Part shown: positions 52,477-60,599 of the stretch, one piece after another
Numbering within the stretch: the first letter of the stretch is position 1
How the letters are laid out: every line of letters starts with the position of its first letter
Made by a program: the position numbers and the translations under genes
Notes under the pieces: generated by a model
What the model was told of the DNA's origin: nothing
What the model saw: only the letters and a program-made list of their open reading frames with translations
Database searches by the model: none
Source: an uncultured Bacteroidales bacterium
GTDB lineage: Bacteria; Bacteroidota; Bacteroidia; Bacteroidales; Bacteroidaceae
Assembly (NCBI GenBank): GCA_902798615.1
Contig: CADBXL010000011.1
Coordinates: forward strand, 62,001 to 126,000
Length of the DNA stretch: 64,000 nt
Direction: 5' to 3'

Positions 52477-53084
52477 AGAGATTTCTTATTATATTAATAA
52501 TGGGTATGGTGTCACTTATCGTGCCTGCCCAGAATAATCAGAAGATAATAGACCATATTAATCAGGTTGCGCACTCCCTAAAAAGTATGCAGGCAGACTT
52601 CATTCAGACAAAGACGATGAAGATGTTGGGTGATAAGATGGTATCAAACGGTAAGATGTACTATCAACAGAGTGATAAACTGCATTGGGAATATACAACA
52701 CCATATACTTACACCTTCATCCTCAATGGTGACAAGGTTCTTCTTAAGAAGGGAACACGTAAGGATGTCATTGATGTAAACAAGAATAAGGTGTTCAAGG
52801 AAATTGCTCGCATAATGATGAGCAGTATGGTTGGCACCTGCCTAACAGAAAAGAAGGACTTTAGTGTTTCCGTTGCAGAGTCAGATCAGTCATATACCGC
52901 TACACTCATTCCGCAGAAGAAGGAGATGAAACAGATGTACACAAAAATCGTACTGACTTTCACAAAAAAGACATCCATGATATCTCGTGTGGTGATGTAT
53001 GAGAAGAATGGTGACAATACAGAGATTGTATTGAAGAACGTCGTGACAAACAAGACAATAAATCCATCATATTTTGCTATCTAA
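52473..53084 (+). CDS. LolA-like outer-membrane lipoprotein carrier
   Basis: 203 residues from ATG 52473, with signal peptide MKRFLIILIMGMVSLIVPAQ. LolA-family features: SLKSMQADFIQTKTMKMLGDKMVSNGKMYYQQSDKLHWEYTTPYTYTFILNG. These carry lipids across the periplasm; in aryl-polyene-type clusters a LolA homologue is assumed to move the product to the outer membrane. It overlaps the next reading frame by 11 nt. Confidence 0.88.
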   Translation: MKRFLIILIMGMVSLIVPAQNNQKIIDHINQVAHSLKSMQADFIQTKTMKMLGDKMVSNGKMYYQQSDKLHWEYTTPYTYTFILNGDKVLLKKGTRKDVIDVNKNKVFKEIARIMMSSMVGTCLTEKKDFSVSVAESDQSYTATLIPQKKEMKQMYTKIVLTFTKKTSMISRVVMYEKNGDNTEIVLKNVVTNKTINPSYFAI

Positions 53085-53514
53085 GAGATTCTTTTGTCTT
53101 TTGCCTTTTGCCTTCTGCCTTTTACTAGCGGAAGCTCAGACATTACCTTCTAATGAAGGAGAGAGGGCACGTTATGGTGTGCAGATCGATGTAAAAAAGG
53201 CATATATAAGTGGAATATGCGGAATGCTGTTTGAGGATGGCAAGCTCAAGGCAAGTGTGGTCAATGAATTTGGATTATCTGCTATGGATTTCGAATATAA
53301 TCCTCAGAAAGACAAGGTTAAAATTATCAATGTCATAAAGAAACTTGACCACTGGTACATCAAGCGTATTCTGAAACGTGACCTTCGTATTCTGATTCAC
53401 AACCTAAGACAAGGTATCAACAAGTATGAGAATACGAAATACGAAATAACATATACTTTTCAGCCTTTACAACCAATAACCGAAGAGGCAACTGATAATG
53501 GAAATACAAACTAA
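53074..53514 (+). CDS. Exported protein of unknown function, signal peptide from a repeat
   Basis: 146 residues from a probable TTG start; no ATG or GTG lies in frame before the signal peptide. The signal-peptide core RFFCLLPFAFCLLLAEA is the translation of a TTTTGCCTTTTGCC repeat (53091-53124). The mature part (KKAYISGICGMLFEDGKLKASVVNEFG) fits a family found next to LolA in these clusters (DUF-type). Its function is not known. It overlaps the following hotdog gene by 17 nt. Confidence 0.72.
   Translation: MLSKRFFCLLPFAFCLLLAEAQTLPSNEGERARYGVQIDVKKAYISGICGMLFEDGKLKASVVNEFGLSAMDFEYNPQKDKVKIINVIKKLDHWYIKRILKRDLRILIHNLRQGINKYENTKYEITYTFQPLQPITEEATDNGNTN
53091..53124. repeat. TTTTGCCTTTTGCC repeat coding a signal peptide
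   Basis: CTTTTGTCTTTTGCCTTTTG, the complement of the AAAAGGCAAAAG repeats at 49633 and 59535. In this frame it encodes the hydrophobic core LLPFAFCLLL. Confidence 0.8.
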
Positions 53515-53893
53515 AGTTCTCCCACTTGGAGAGACCGGGGGCTTATATAGCATAATTAGTAAGGAAATAACTGATGATGGTGGCGTTTTCCACCTTCATC
53601 TGAATCCTGAATGCCTTATATATAAGGCTCATTTTCCAGAACAGCCTATTACCCCTGGCGTTTGCATTACTCAGATAGCAGTAGAACTGGCTGAGATTGT
53701 CGTGGGGCATAGTCTCCAGATGACAGGAATTAAGAATGTAAAGTTTCTGTCAATTCTGACTCCTGATTCTCAGACGGAGGTAACATATAACATTACGATT
53801 AAAAGTTCTGACGATAAGGAAACACGTATTCAAGCTGTGGCACAGTCGGATGATGTGGTCTATGCGAAAATGTCGCTTATATGCAAGAGATAA
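53498..53893 (+). CDS. 3-hydroxyacyl-ACP dehydratase-like hotdog protein
   Basis: 131 residues. The motif YKAHFPEQPITPGVCITQIAVELAEIV contains the family H-F-P-x-x-P-x-x-P-G, with the catalytic His present, unlike the protein at 47459. It removes water from 3-hydroxyacyl-ACP during polyene formation. It begins 17 nt inside the upstream frame and ends 13 nt inside the next gene. Confidence 0.88.
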   Translation: MEIQTKVLPLGETGGLYSIISKEITDDGGVFHLHLNPECLIYKAHFPEQPITPGVCITQIAVELAEIVVGHSLQMTGIKNVKFLSILTPDSQTEVTYNITIKSSDDKETRIQAVAQSDDVVYAKMSLICKR

Positions 53894-55392
53894 TAAGTAC
53901 ATTGACTTCGCGTGAGCGCCTTCATCGTCGTGGTGTCTGTGTGATTGTTCCCACTTTCAACAACGAGACAACGATTCGTGATGTTGTTGAAAGATGTAAG
54001 GAACAATCGGAAGATGTTATAGTAGTAAATGACGGTTGTACGGATTCTACCGCCTCAATATTTGCAGCTATAGAAGGTATAACTATTGTTACGTTAAGTC
54101 ATAATAGTGGTAAAGGAGCGGCCTTGAAGATGGGTTTCCGTAAGGCTTTGGAAATGGGCTACTCATACGCAATAACGCTTGATGCAGATGGACAGCATTT
54201 CCCTGAGGATATACCTTTGATGTTGAAGGCTAACATTGAGAATCCTGGTGCGCTTATTGTTGGTGAGCGTAAGGAACTTGCAAGTAAGGAGCGTTCTCGT
54301 GGTAGTAAGTTTGCAAATGCCTTCAGTAACTTCTGGTTCTTTGTTCAGACTTGGAAACATCTTAAAGATACTCAGACTGGTTTCCGTCTATATCCTCTTC
54401 GTAAGCTTCACGGTCTTTCGCTTCTTACATCCCGATATGAGGCGGAACTGGAATTGCTTGTGTTTGCTGCATGGCATGGGGTAAGACTGGTGTCACAGCC
54501 AGTAAATGTGTATTATCCACCACGAGAGCAGCGTGTGTCGCATTTCAGACCTGGACTTGATTTTACACGGATATTCATACTCAACACCATACTCTGTTTC
54601 CTTGCTTGCGTTTATGGACTTCCACTTTATATCTGGCGAGCATTTATGGTTTTCTTCCGTACTGCATACTCATTGCTTTTCTTTGTTGTATGCTCAATAG
54701 GGTTGATGACTCCATTGGTTACGCTATATATCAAGATTGGCAAGATGACATTGGAGAAACGTGACAATCTGCATGGCATACTACAATGGATATCTAAGTT
54801 CATAATGATATGGCATGGCATACCGGGTGTGAAGTATAAGCCAAGAAGTAATACTGATGAGTCTTTGGATGGTCCTTCTGTATTGATATGCAATCATCAA
54901 TCGCACCTTGACTTGATGACGCTTCTGCCATTGAAGAAAAAGATAGTTGTGCTGACAAATGACTGGGTGTGGCGAAATCCATTCTATGGATATGTAATAA
55001 GACAGGCTGAGTTCTATCCGGTATCGGCAGGTGTCGAGGCTCTGATTCCGAAACTGAGGAATCTTGTTGACAGAGGGTATAGTATAGCGGTATATCCCGA
55101 AGGAACACGTTCAGAGGACTGTAGTATAGGTCGTTTCCATCAAGGGGCGTTCTATATTGCAGAGCAACTGAATCTTGACATCGTACCGTTAATCCTTTAT
55201 GGGGCAGGGAAGGTTCTTCCAAAGAAAGACAAGCATCTGCATAAGGGCATTATCAGTTTGGATGTGGACAGGCATTTCTTACCAGAAGAGGTTATATCAC
55301 TCGGAACTCTGAAACAACGTGCCTCATGGTTCAGAAAATACTATAAGTCACGATACGACGAGGTGAGTGATGAATATGAACAGTATGCGTAG
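53881..55392 (+). CDS. Glycosyltransferase family 2-acyltransferase fusion
   Basis: 503 residues. An N-terminal GT2 domain (about 18-230) has VCVIVPTFNNETTI, the DxD-like TLDADGQHF and VIVVNDGCTDST. Two membrane helices follow (about 235-290). The C-terminal PlsC/LPLAT domain (about 330-500) has NHQSHLD (the H-x4-D motif) and YPEGTRSED. Such fusions are characteristic of Bacteroidota polyene-lipid clusters and may modify the lipid head group and acyl chain at the membrane. It overlaps neighbours on both sides, so translation is coupled. Confidence 0.92.
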   Translation: MQEIISTLTSRERLHRRGVCVIVPTFNNETTIRDVVERCKEQSEDVIVVNDGCTDSTASIFAAIEGITIVTLSHNSGKGAALKMGFRKALEMGYSYAITLDADGQHFPEDIPLMLKANIENPGALIVGERKELASKERSRGSKFANAFSNFWFFVQTWKHLKDTQTGFRLYPLRKLHGLSLLTSRYEAELELLVFAAWHGVRLVSQPVNVYYPPREQRVSHFRPGLDFTRIFILNTILCFLACVYGLPLYIWRAFMVFFRTAYSLLFFVVCSIGLMTPLVTLYIKIGKMTLEKRDNLHGILQWISKFIMIWHGIPGVKYKPRSNTDESLDGPSVLICNHQSHLDLMTLLPLKKKIVVLTNDWVWRNPFYGYVIRQAEFYPVSAGVEALIPKLRNLVDRGYSIAVYPEGTRSEDCSIGRFHQGAFYIAEQLNLDIVPLILYGAGKVLPKKDKHLHKGIISLDVDRHFLPEEVISLGTLKQRASWFRKYYKSRYDEVSDEYEQYA

Positions 55393-56890
55393 GAAGGTTG
55401 CGATTATAGGTAGTGGACTTGGAGGCTTGTCGTGCGGATATATTCTGCAACGCAATGGCTATGACGTAACCGTATTTGAAAAGAATGCAGTCTTAGGTGG
55501 TTGTCTACAATGTTTTCGTCGTAAAGGGGCTGTGTTCGAGACTGGTATGCACTTTATTGGCAGTGCTGCACCGGGACAGACGATGGATAAGATGATGCGG
55601 TATTTGGGTATTACATCAGATGTACGTCTAAGCCAGTTGAATCCCTCGGCATACGATACTGTTTCTTTGGGTGGTCAGAGATATGAGTTCCCAAATGGAA
55701 AGGAACAGTTCATAGAAAAAATGTCATCGTATTTTCCTCGTGAGAAGGATGCAATCGTGCGTTACTATGATATTGTGAATAAGATTGCCTCTGCTTCCAC
55801 TCTTCATTCTCTTACCAGCGAAACCCGTGATGTTGCTATTGATACGGAGTATCAGCAGCGTAGCATGAATGATGTCATGGACGAACTGTTCAATGATACT
55901 TTGCTAAAGAATGTTCTTGTTGGAAATCTACCACTATATTCGGCAGAGTTGAACAAGACCCCATTCTCGCAACATGCGTTCATCATGGATTTCTACAACC
56001 AGAGTGCTTTTCGTGTTGAAGGAGGGAGTGATGCTATTGCTAAATCACTTGTGAAGTCAATAGAGCGTCTTGGAGGACAGGTAATCACTTCTGCAAAGGT
56101 GAAGAGGATAGTTTGTGATGCAACTCATGCCATTGGTGTAGAGACAATTGATGAGCAACTGCATACTGTAGATTATGTTATCAGTACCGTTCATCCAGCT
56201 CGTACTGTTGAGATGCTTGAAGATACCAATCTTATTCGTCCTGCCTTTCGTTCACGTATTAGGTCTTTACCTCAGACTTCAGGCTGTTTCGCCGTATATG
56301 TTAAGTTCAAGGAAGGTGTAATGCCTTATATGAACACTAACTATTATGGATATCGTGGTGACACGCCTTGGAATTGTGAACATTATACGGCATCTGATTG
56401 GCCGAAGGGTTTCCTCTATATGCATATGTGTCATGAGGATAAGGCAAAGTGGGCAAAGAGTGGTGTTATCCTTTCATATATGAATATGGAAGATGTGGCA
56501 CCATGGGTAGGAACTCATGTGGGTAGGCGTGGTGATGATTATGAGGCATTCAAAACAAGTCATGCAGAGCGTCTCCTTAATGAAGTCGAAACGCATTTCC
56601 CTGGACTAAGAGCTGCGATAGATAGCTATTACACATCTACTCCCCTTACATATATTGACTATACAGGTACAGAGGGAGGCTCGATGTATGGTGTGGCAAA
56701 AGACATTACTATGGGTGCAGCAGGCAGAGTTCCTTACAGGACAAAGATTCCGAACGTACTGCTTGCAGGCCAGAATGTCAACTCGCATGGAATGTTAGGG
56801 GTATTGGTCGGAACTATTGTGACTTGTTCTGAACTGGTTCCTTCCGACATTATTTATAGGCAGATTAGTAATCAATTTATTAATGAATAA
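55370..56890 (+). CDS. FAD-dependent phytoene desaturase-like oxidoreductase 1
   Basis: 506 residues. FAD/NAD(P)-binding fold: VAIIGSGLGGLSCGYILQRNG followed by VTVFEKNAVLGG. The C-terminal part (GVAKDITMGAAGRVPYRTKIPNVLLAGQNVN) matches phytoene desaturase/retinol saturase relatives. I chose the ATG at 55370; ATG 55385 is also possible. Probable role: oxidation or isomerisation of the polyene chain. It overlaps the previous gene by 23 nt and the next by 8 nt. Confidence 0.87.
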   Translation: MNMNSMRRKVAIIGSGLGGLSCGYILQRNGYDVTVFEKNAVLGGCLQCFRRKGAVFETGMHFIGSAAPGQTMDKMMRYLGITSDVRLSQLNPSAYDTVSLGGQRYEFPNGKEQFIEKMSSYFPREKDAIVRYYDIVNKIASASTLHSLTSETRDVAIDTEYQQRSMNDVMDELFNDTLLKNVLVGNLPLYSAELNKTPFSQHAFIMDFYNQSAFRVEGGSDAIAKSLVKSIERLGGQVITSAKVKRIVCDATHAIGVETIDEQLHTVDYVISTVHPARTVEMLEDTNLIRPAFRSRIRSLPQTSGCFAVYVKFKEGVMPYMNTNYYGYRGDTPWNCEHYTASDWPKGFLYMHMCHEDKAKWAKSGVILSYMNMEDVAPWVGTHVGRRGDDYEAFKTSHAERLLNEVETHFPGLRAAIDSYYTSTPLTYIDYTGTEGGSMYGVAKDITMGAAGRVPYRTKIPNVLLAGQNVNSHGMLGVLVGTIVTCSELVPSDIIYRQISNQFINE

Positions 56891-58388
56891 AACAGCGGTA
56901 ATTGTTGGCGGTGGCCTTGGCGGTTTGTTTACAGCTGCTATCCTTTCTAAGGAAGGTGTTAAGGTTACTGTTCTTGAGAAGAATCTCAACCTTGGCGGAG
57001 GATTGCAGAGCTTCAAGAGGTTTGGCGAGGTCTATGATGCTGGTATGCATATCCTAAGTGGAATGCATGAAGGGGGAAGTATCCGCAAGATATGCAATTA
57101 TCTCGGTCTTACGGATAAGATGCATATACGTCCTGTTGATAATGACTGTATTGATGAACTTCATTTTGTAGAAGATGGTTCTACATATCGTATAGGGAAG
57201 GGGCGTCAGGGATTTGTTGACTCATTAGTTAAGTATTTCCCCGACCAGCGTGAGGCGTTGACAAAATATGTTGATGCTATGTACACTTTGCTCGATGAAA
57301 TGGACATGTTTCATCTCCGTCCGTTGAAAACAACCATCTTCATGCACTCTGAGGATTTCCTCATATCTGTTGGCGATTTCATAGCCAAATATATCAAGGA
57401 TGAGAAACTTAGGGCGGTACTTGCTTATATGAATCCTCTTTATGGTGGTGAGAAGGACAAGACTCCTGCTTATGTACATTCCATCATTAATGTGCTGTAT
57501 ATCAATGGCGGTAACAGATTTGAAGGAGGATGTGATCTCTTTGTTAATGAGCTTCGCAAGTTGATTGAAGATAATGGAGGAACTGTCATTGTTAATGATG
57601 GAGTGGTAAGTGTTTCTTCTGAGAACAAACTGATTACTCATGTAACGACAGAAAGTGGCAAAAGCTATTCTGCCGACTATTATATCTCAGCCATTCATCC
57701 TTGTTCATTCATTAAATTGCTTGAGGATAAGAAAATTCTTTCAAAACCATATCGCGAAAGACTTGAGGCTATCCCTAATTCATATTCGGCATTCACCTTG
57801 TTCGTAAAGCTTAAACCTGACACGGTGAAATACTTCAACTATACTCGCTATTGCATGACGCGCTATGATGAAATATGGAATATAGGTGTTACAGACGGGC
57901 AATGGCCAAGAGGGGTGATGTATATGACTACTCCAGAGATCAATCAAGGAGAGTATAGCACGAAGATGATAATTACCACTCCTATGTCATGGGATTTTGT
58001 CAAGAAGTGGGAAAACACTACTGTCGGGCATCGTGGTGAAGATTATAAGGCGTGGAAACAGAAGTGTGCCAAGAAGTTACTTGATAGAATTGAGGAAATC
58101 CATCCTGGTTTTATTGACAGTATAGAGGCAATAAATACGGCATCACCACTTACTATACGTGATTATTTCGGAATAAAGGAAGGATCTATGTACGGTTTTA
58201 TGAGTGACTGTAATAATATCGTTTTATCGCAGGTTCCTGTTGTTACCAAGGTTAAGAACTTATATCTTACAGGACAAAACAATAACCTTCATGGGTTCTG
58301 TGGAGTACCGCTTACGGCTATCAATACTTGTGAAGCGATATTTGGCATGAACTATATCATAAATAAGATTAACGCCGCAAACTCTTGA
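56883..58388 (+). CDS. FAD-dependent phytoene desaturase-like oxidoreductase 2
   Basis: 501 residues, paralogous to the previous gene: AVIVGGGLGGLFTAAILSKEG, VTVLEKNLNLGGG and TKVKNLYLTGQNNN. The two copies are in tandem and similar in length, so one may act on each stage of the chain, or they may form a heterodimer. Both lack a signal peptide and are cytosolic. The stop overlaps the acyltransferase start by 1 nt. Confidence 0.88.
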   Translation: MNKTAVIVGGGLGGLFTAAILSKEGVKVTVLEKNLNLGGGLQSFKRFGEVYDAGMHILSGMHEGGSIRKICNYLGLTDKMHIRPVDNDCIDELHFVEDGSTYRIGKGRQGFVDSLVKYFPDQREALTKYVDAMYTLLDEMDMFHLRPLKTTIFMHSEDFLISVGDFIAKYIKDEKLRAVLAYMNPLYGGEKDKTPAYVHSIINVLYINGGNRFEGGCDLFVNELRKLIEDNGGTVIVNDGVVSVSSENKLITHVTTESGKSYSADYYISAIHPCSFIKLLEDKKILSKPYRERLEAIPNSYSAFTLFVKLKPDTVKYFNYTRYCMTRYDEIWNIGVTDGQWPRGVMYMTTPEINQGEYSTKMIITTPMSWDFVKKWENTTVGHRGEDYKAWKQKCAKKLLDRIEEIHPGFIDSIEAINTASPLTIRDYFGIKEGSMYGFMSDCNNIVLSQVPVVTKVKNLYLTGQNNNLHGFCGVPLTAINTCEAIFGMNYIINKINAANS

Positions 58389-59563
58389 TGCCTATAGAGG
58401 CATATATGTTTATTATGGAGAGTGATAAGTTTGAGGAGATACGTCCTTATACGGACGATGAAATATCTGCTGCGATGGACCGAATTGCGGGTAGTACGTC
58501 GTTCCCTCTGCTGGCATCTTATGTTTTTCCTGACAGGAATATAGATGATGTTCGTAGAGAAGTCCGTTCGTATAAGACCATTCATGATTTCCAGATGGGA
58601 ATCATGTATTGGGCTAACCGCAAGATTATTCAGGATAGTACAACATCATTTACTTGTGGAGGAATGGAGAACATAATCCCATCGTCTTCACATCTGTATG
58701 TATCCAATCATCGTGATATAATGTTGGATGCAGCTCTGTTCCTGAATGTCCTTGTTGACAACGGGCATGATACTACGGAGATTACCTTTGGCGCAAATCT
58801 CATGCAAGGACAGATTGTCATCGATATCGGCAAGTCAAATAAGATGTTCAAGGTGGCTCGTCCGGGGGGGAGTGTCAGGGAATTCTATAGGTCTTCCCTT
58901 CTTCTTTCTGAATACATGCGTCACGTCATTACTGAGAAGCGTCAGTCCGTATGGATAGCACAGCGTAATGGACGCACTAAGGATGGAAAGGACCGTACGG
59001 ATCAAGGCATTATTAAGATGTTATGCATGAGCCATTCTGACGATAAGGTGAAGGCTATTGCTGATTTGAATATAGTACCTGTCTCAGTCTCTTACGAATG
59101 GGAGTCTTGTGATATTCTCAAAACCGTAGAACTGTATGAGCGTCAGTTCGGACCTTACATCAAAAAACCGGGTGAGGACTTGAATAGTATTCTGACGGGT
59201 ATTACCCAGTATAAGGGTAATGTGCATTTTGAAGTCTGCAAGCCTCTTGGTTTTGACGAGCTCAACGAGTTCTCCGACCTCACTTCAGTAGAGTTTCATA
59301 AGGCTGTTGCAAACCTGCTTGACCAGCGTATTTGCTCTTCATATCATCTGTATCCAAACAATTACATAGCCCATGACATCCTCTATGGTAACAAGAAATA
59401 TTCGGCTATGTATTCCTCAGAAGAAAAAGATGCTTTCATGCATAGAATGAACAAGCTCCAGAAATACGAGGAAGAGTGCGATATGGATAAGCTGTATGAG
59501 ATATTCCTTGGTATATATGCCAATCCTGTGGATTCAAAAAGTCAAATGTCAAAAGTCAAATGA
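58388..59563 (+). CDS. PlsB/PlsC-like acyltransferase
   Basis: 391 residues from ATG 58388 (ATG 58415 also possible). The catalytic H-x4-D is SNHRDIMLDAALF, followed by WIAQRNGRTKDGKDRTDQG. A large glycerolipid-acyltransferase-like domain with a long N-terminal helical part. The last residues SKSQMSKVK are the translation of an AAAAAGTCAAATGTCAAAAG repeat. It probably esterifies the aromatic polyene chain to a lipid backbone. Confidence 0.85.
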   Translation: MPIEAYMFIMESDKFEEIRPYTDDEISAAMDRIAGSTSFPLLASYVFPDRNIDDVRREVRSYKTIHDFQMGIMYWANRKIIQDSTTSFTCGGMENIIPSSSHLYVSNHRDIMLDAALFLNVLVDNGHDTTEITFGANLMQGQIVIDIGKSNKMFKVARPGGSVREFYRSSLLLSEYMRHVITEKRQSVWIAQRNGRTKDGKDRTDQGIIKMLCMSHSDDKVKAIADLNIVPVSVSYEWESCDILKTVELYERQFGPYIKKPGEDLNSILTGITQYKGNVHFEVCKPLGFDELNEFSDLTSVEFHKAVANLLDQRICSSYHLYPNNYIAHDILYGNKKYSAMYSSEEKDAFMHRMNKLQKYEEECDMDKLYEIFLGIYANPVDSKSQMSKVK

Positions 59564-59595
59564 CGAGGATCTTTAGTCTTTTGGCTTTTGCTTTT
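59535..59595. repeat. Inverted AAAAGTCAAA / TTTAGTCTTTTGGC repeat across a gene junction
   Basis: AAAAAGTCAAATGTCAAAAG (end of the acyltransferase) is followed by CTTTAGTCTTTTGGCTTTTG, which encodes the signal-peptide core LLAFAF of the hydrolase. Same repeat family as 49633 and 53091. Confidence 0.75.
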
Positions 59596-60465
59596 ATATC
59601 AATTGCAGCCTTTGCAAATGAGCCACGCAATATCATACATCTTTGGGAAGGAACGTCGGTAAATAACAAGAGCGTTACACTTGAGGTGTTTCTTCCTGAT
59701 AGCGTTCCTGCAGATAAGACACCAGCGATGATAGTATGCCCAGGTGGTAGCTATAGCTGGCACGACTATGAGGTTGAGGGAACAGATGTTGCAAAGTGGC
59801 TAAGTAAGAATGGAATTGCAGCATTCGTACTTAAATATAGGGTACAGGGCGTATTTAATTTCATTACTCATGCCCGATTGATAGTGCCGGGGAATCATCA
59901 TCCACACATGTTACAGGACGGACAACGTGCTATTCAGTATGTCCGTGAACATGCTGATGAATATAATATCGATATCAATAAGGTTGGGGCAATCGGTTTT
60001 TCTGCTGGAGGACATCTCGTTATGTCTTTGGCGGAATTTTTTTCTACTGATTTTCTAAAGCCACTTGGCATCGTGTCAAAAGTGTCTCTACGACCAGATT
60101 TCATAGCACCAATCTATCCTGTAGTGACGATGAGCGAGAAAGTATGTCATACACGTTCTCGCCGTGCTCTTTTAGGCGAATATGGAAAGTTCCGTAAGTC
60201 CTTGCGTGACTCTCTCTCGCTTGAACGCCATGTGCCTTCCGACTGTCCTCCTGTCTTCCTCGTTAATTGCAAGGATGACCCGATAGTGAAATATCAAAAC
60301 TCGGAATTACTCGATTCTGCCCTCACAGAGAAAGGTATCAAACATACATATATACAGTATCAGACTGGAGGTCACGGTTTTGGGGCTTCCGATGTAAAAG
60401 GTACTGCCGAGTGCCGCCAATGGAAACAACGATTCCTTGAGTGGCTAAAGGAAATAAATAATTAA
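59560..60465 (+). CDS. Exported alpha/beta-hydrolase (esterase-like)
   Basis: 301 residues with signal peptide RIFSLLAFAFISIAAFA, overlapping the previous gene by 4 nt. Catalytic Ser S148 in GAIGFSAGGHLVMSL, with oxyanion-side CPGGSYSWHDYE, an Asp in NCKDDPIVKYQN and His in GGHGFGASDV. It matches acetyl-xylan esterase/BD-FAE-type hydrolases. Role in the polyene pathway is unclear: it may trim or de-esterify the product in the periplasm. Confidence 0.87.
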   Translation: MTRIFSLLAFAFISIAAFANEPRNIIHLWEGTSVNNKSVTLEVFLPDSVPADKTPAMIVCPGGSYSWHDYEVEGTDVAKWLSKNGIAAFVLKYRVQGVFNFITHARLIVPGNHHPHMLQDGQRAIQYVREHADEYNIDINKVGAIGFSAGGHLVMSLAEFFSTDFLKPLGIVSKVSLRPDFIAPIYPVVTMSEKVCHTRSRRALLGEYGKFRKSLRDSLSLERHVPSDCPPVFLVNCKDDPIVKYQNSELLDSALTEKGIKHTYIQYQTGGHGFGASDVKGTAECRQWKQRFLEWLKEINN

Positions 60466-60599
60466 GGCCTCTCCCCCCGCCCTCCCCCGTAGGGAGGGAG
60501 CCGATTCGTGGAAAGGTAATCATCTGAAAATGAGAAATAATAATGATATGTTGTCGTCTTCCAGCTCCCTCCCTATGGGGGAGGGCGGGGGGAGAGGCC
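60466..60599. repeat. Palindromic element, type A (hydrolase-MMPL)
   Basis: GGCCTCTCCCCCCGCCCTCC...GGGAGCCG at 60466 and the complement at 60562-60599. Here the right arm and part of the centre are inside the MMPL reading frame. Confidence 0.92.
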
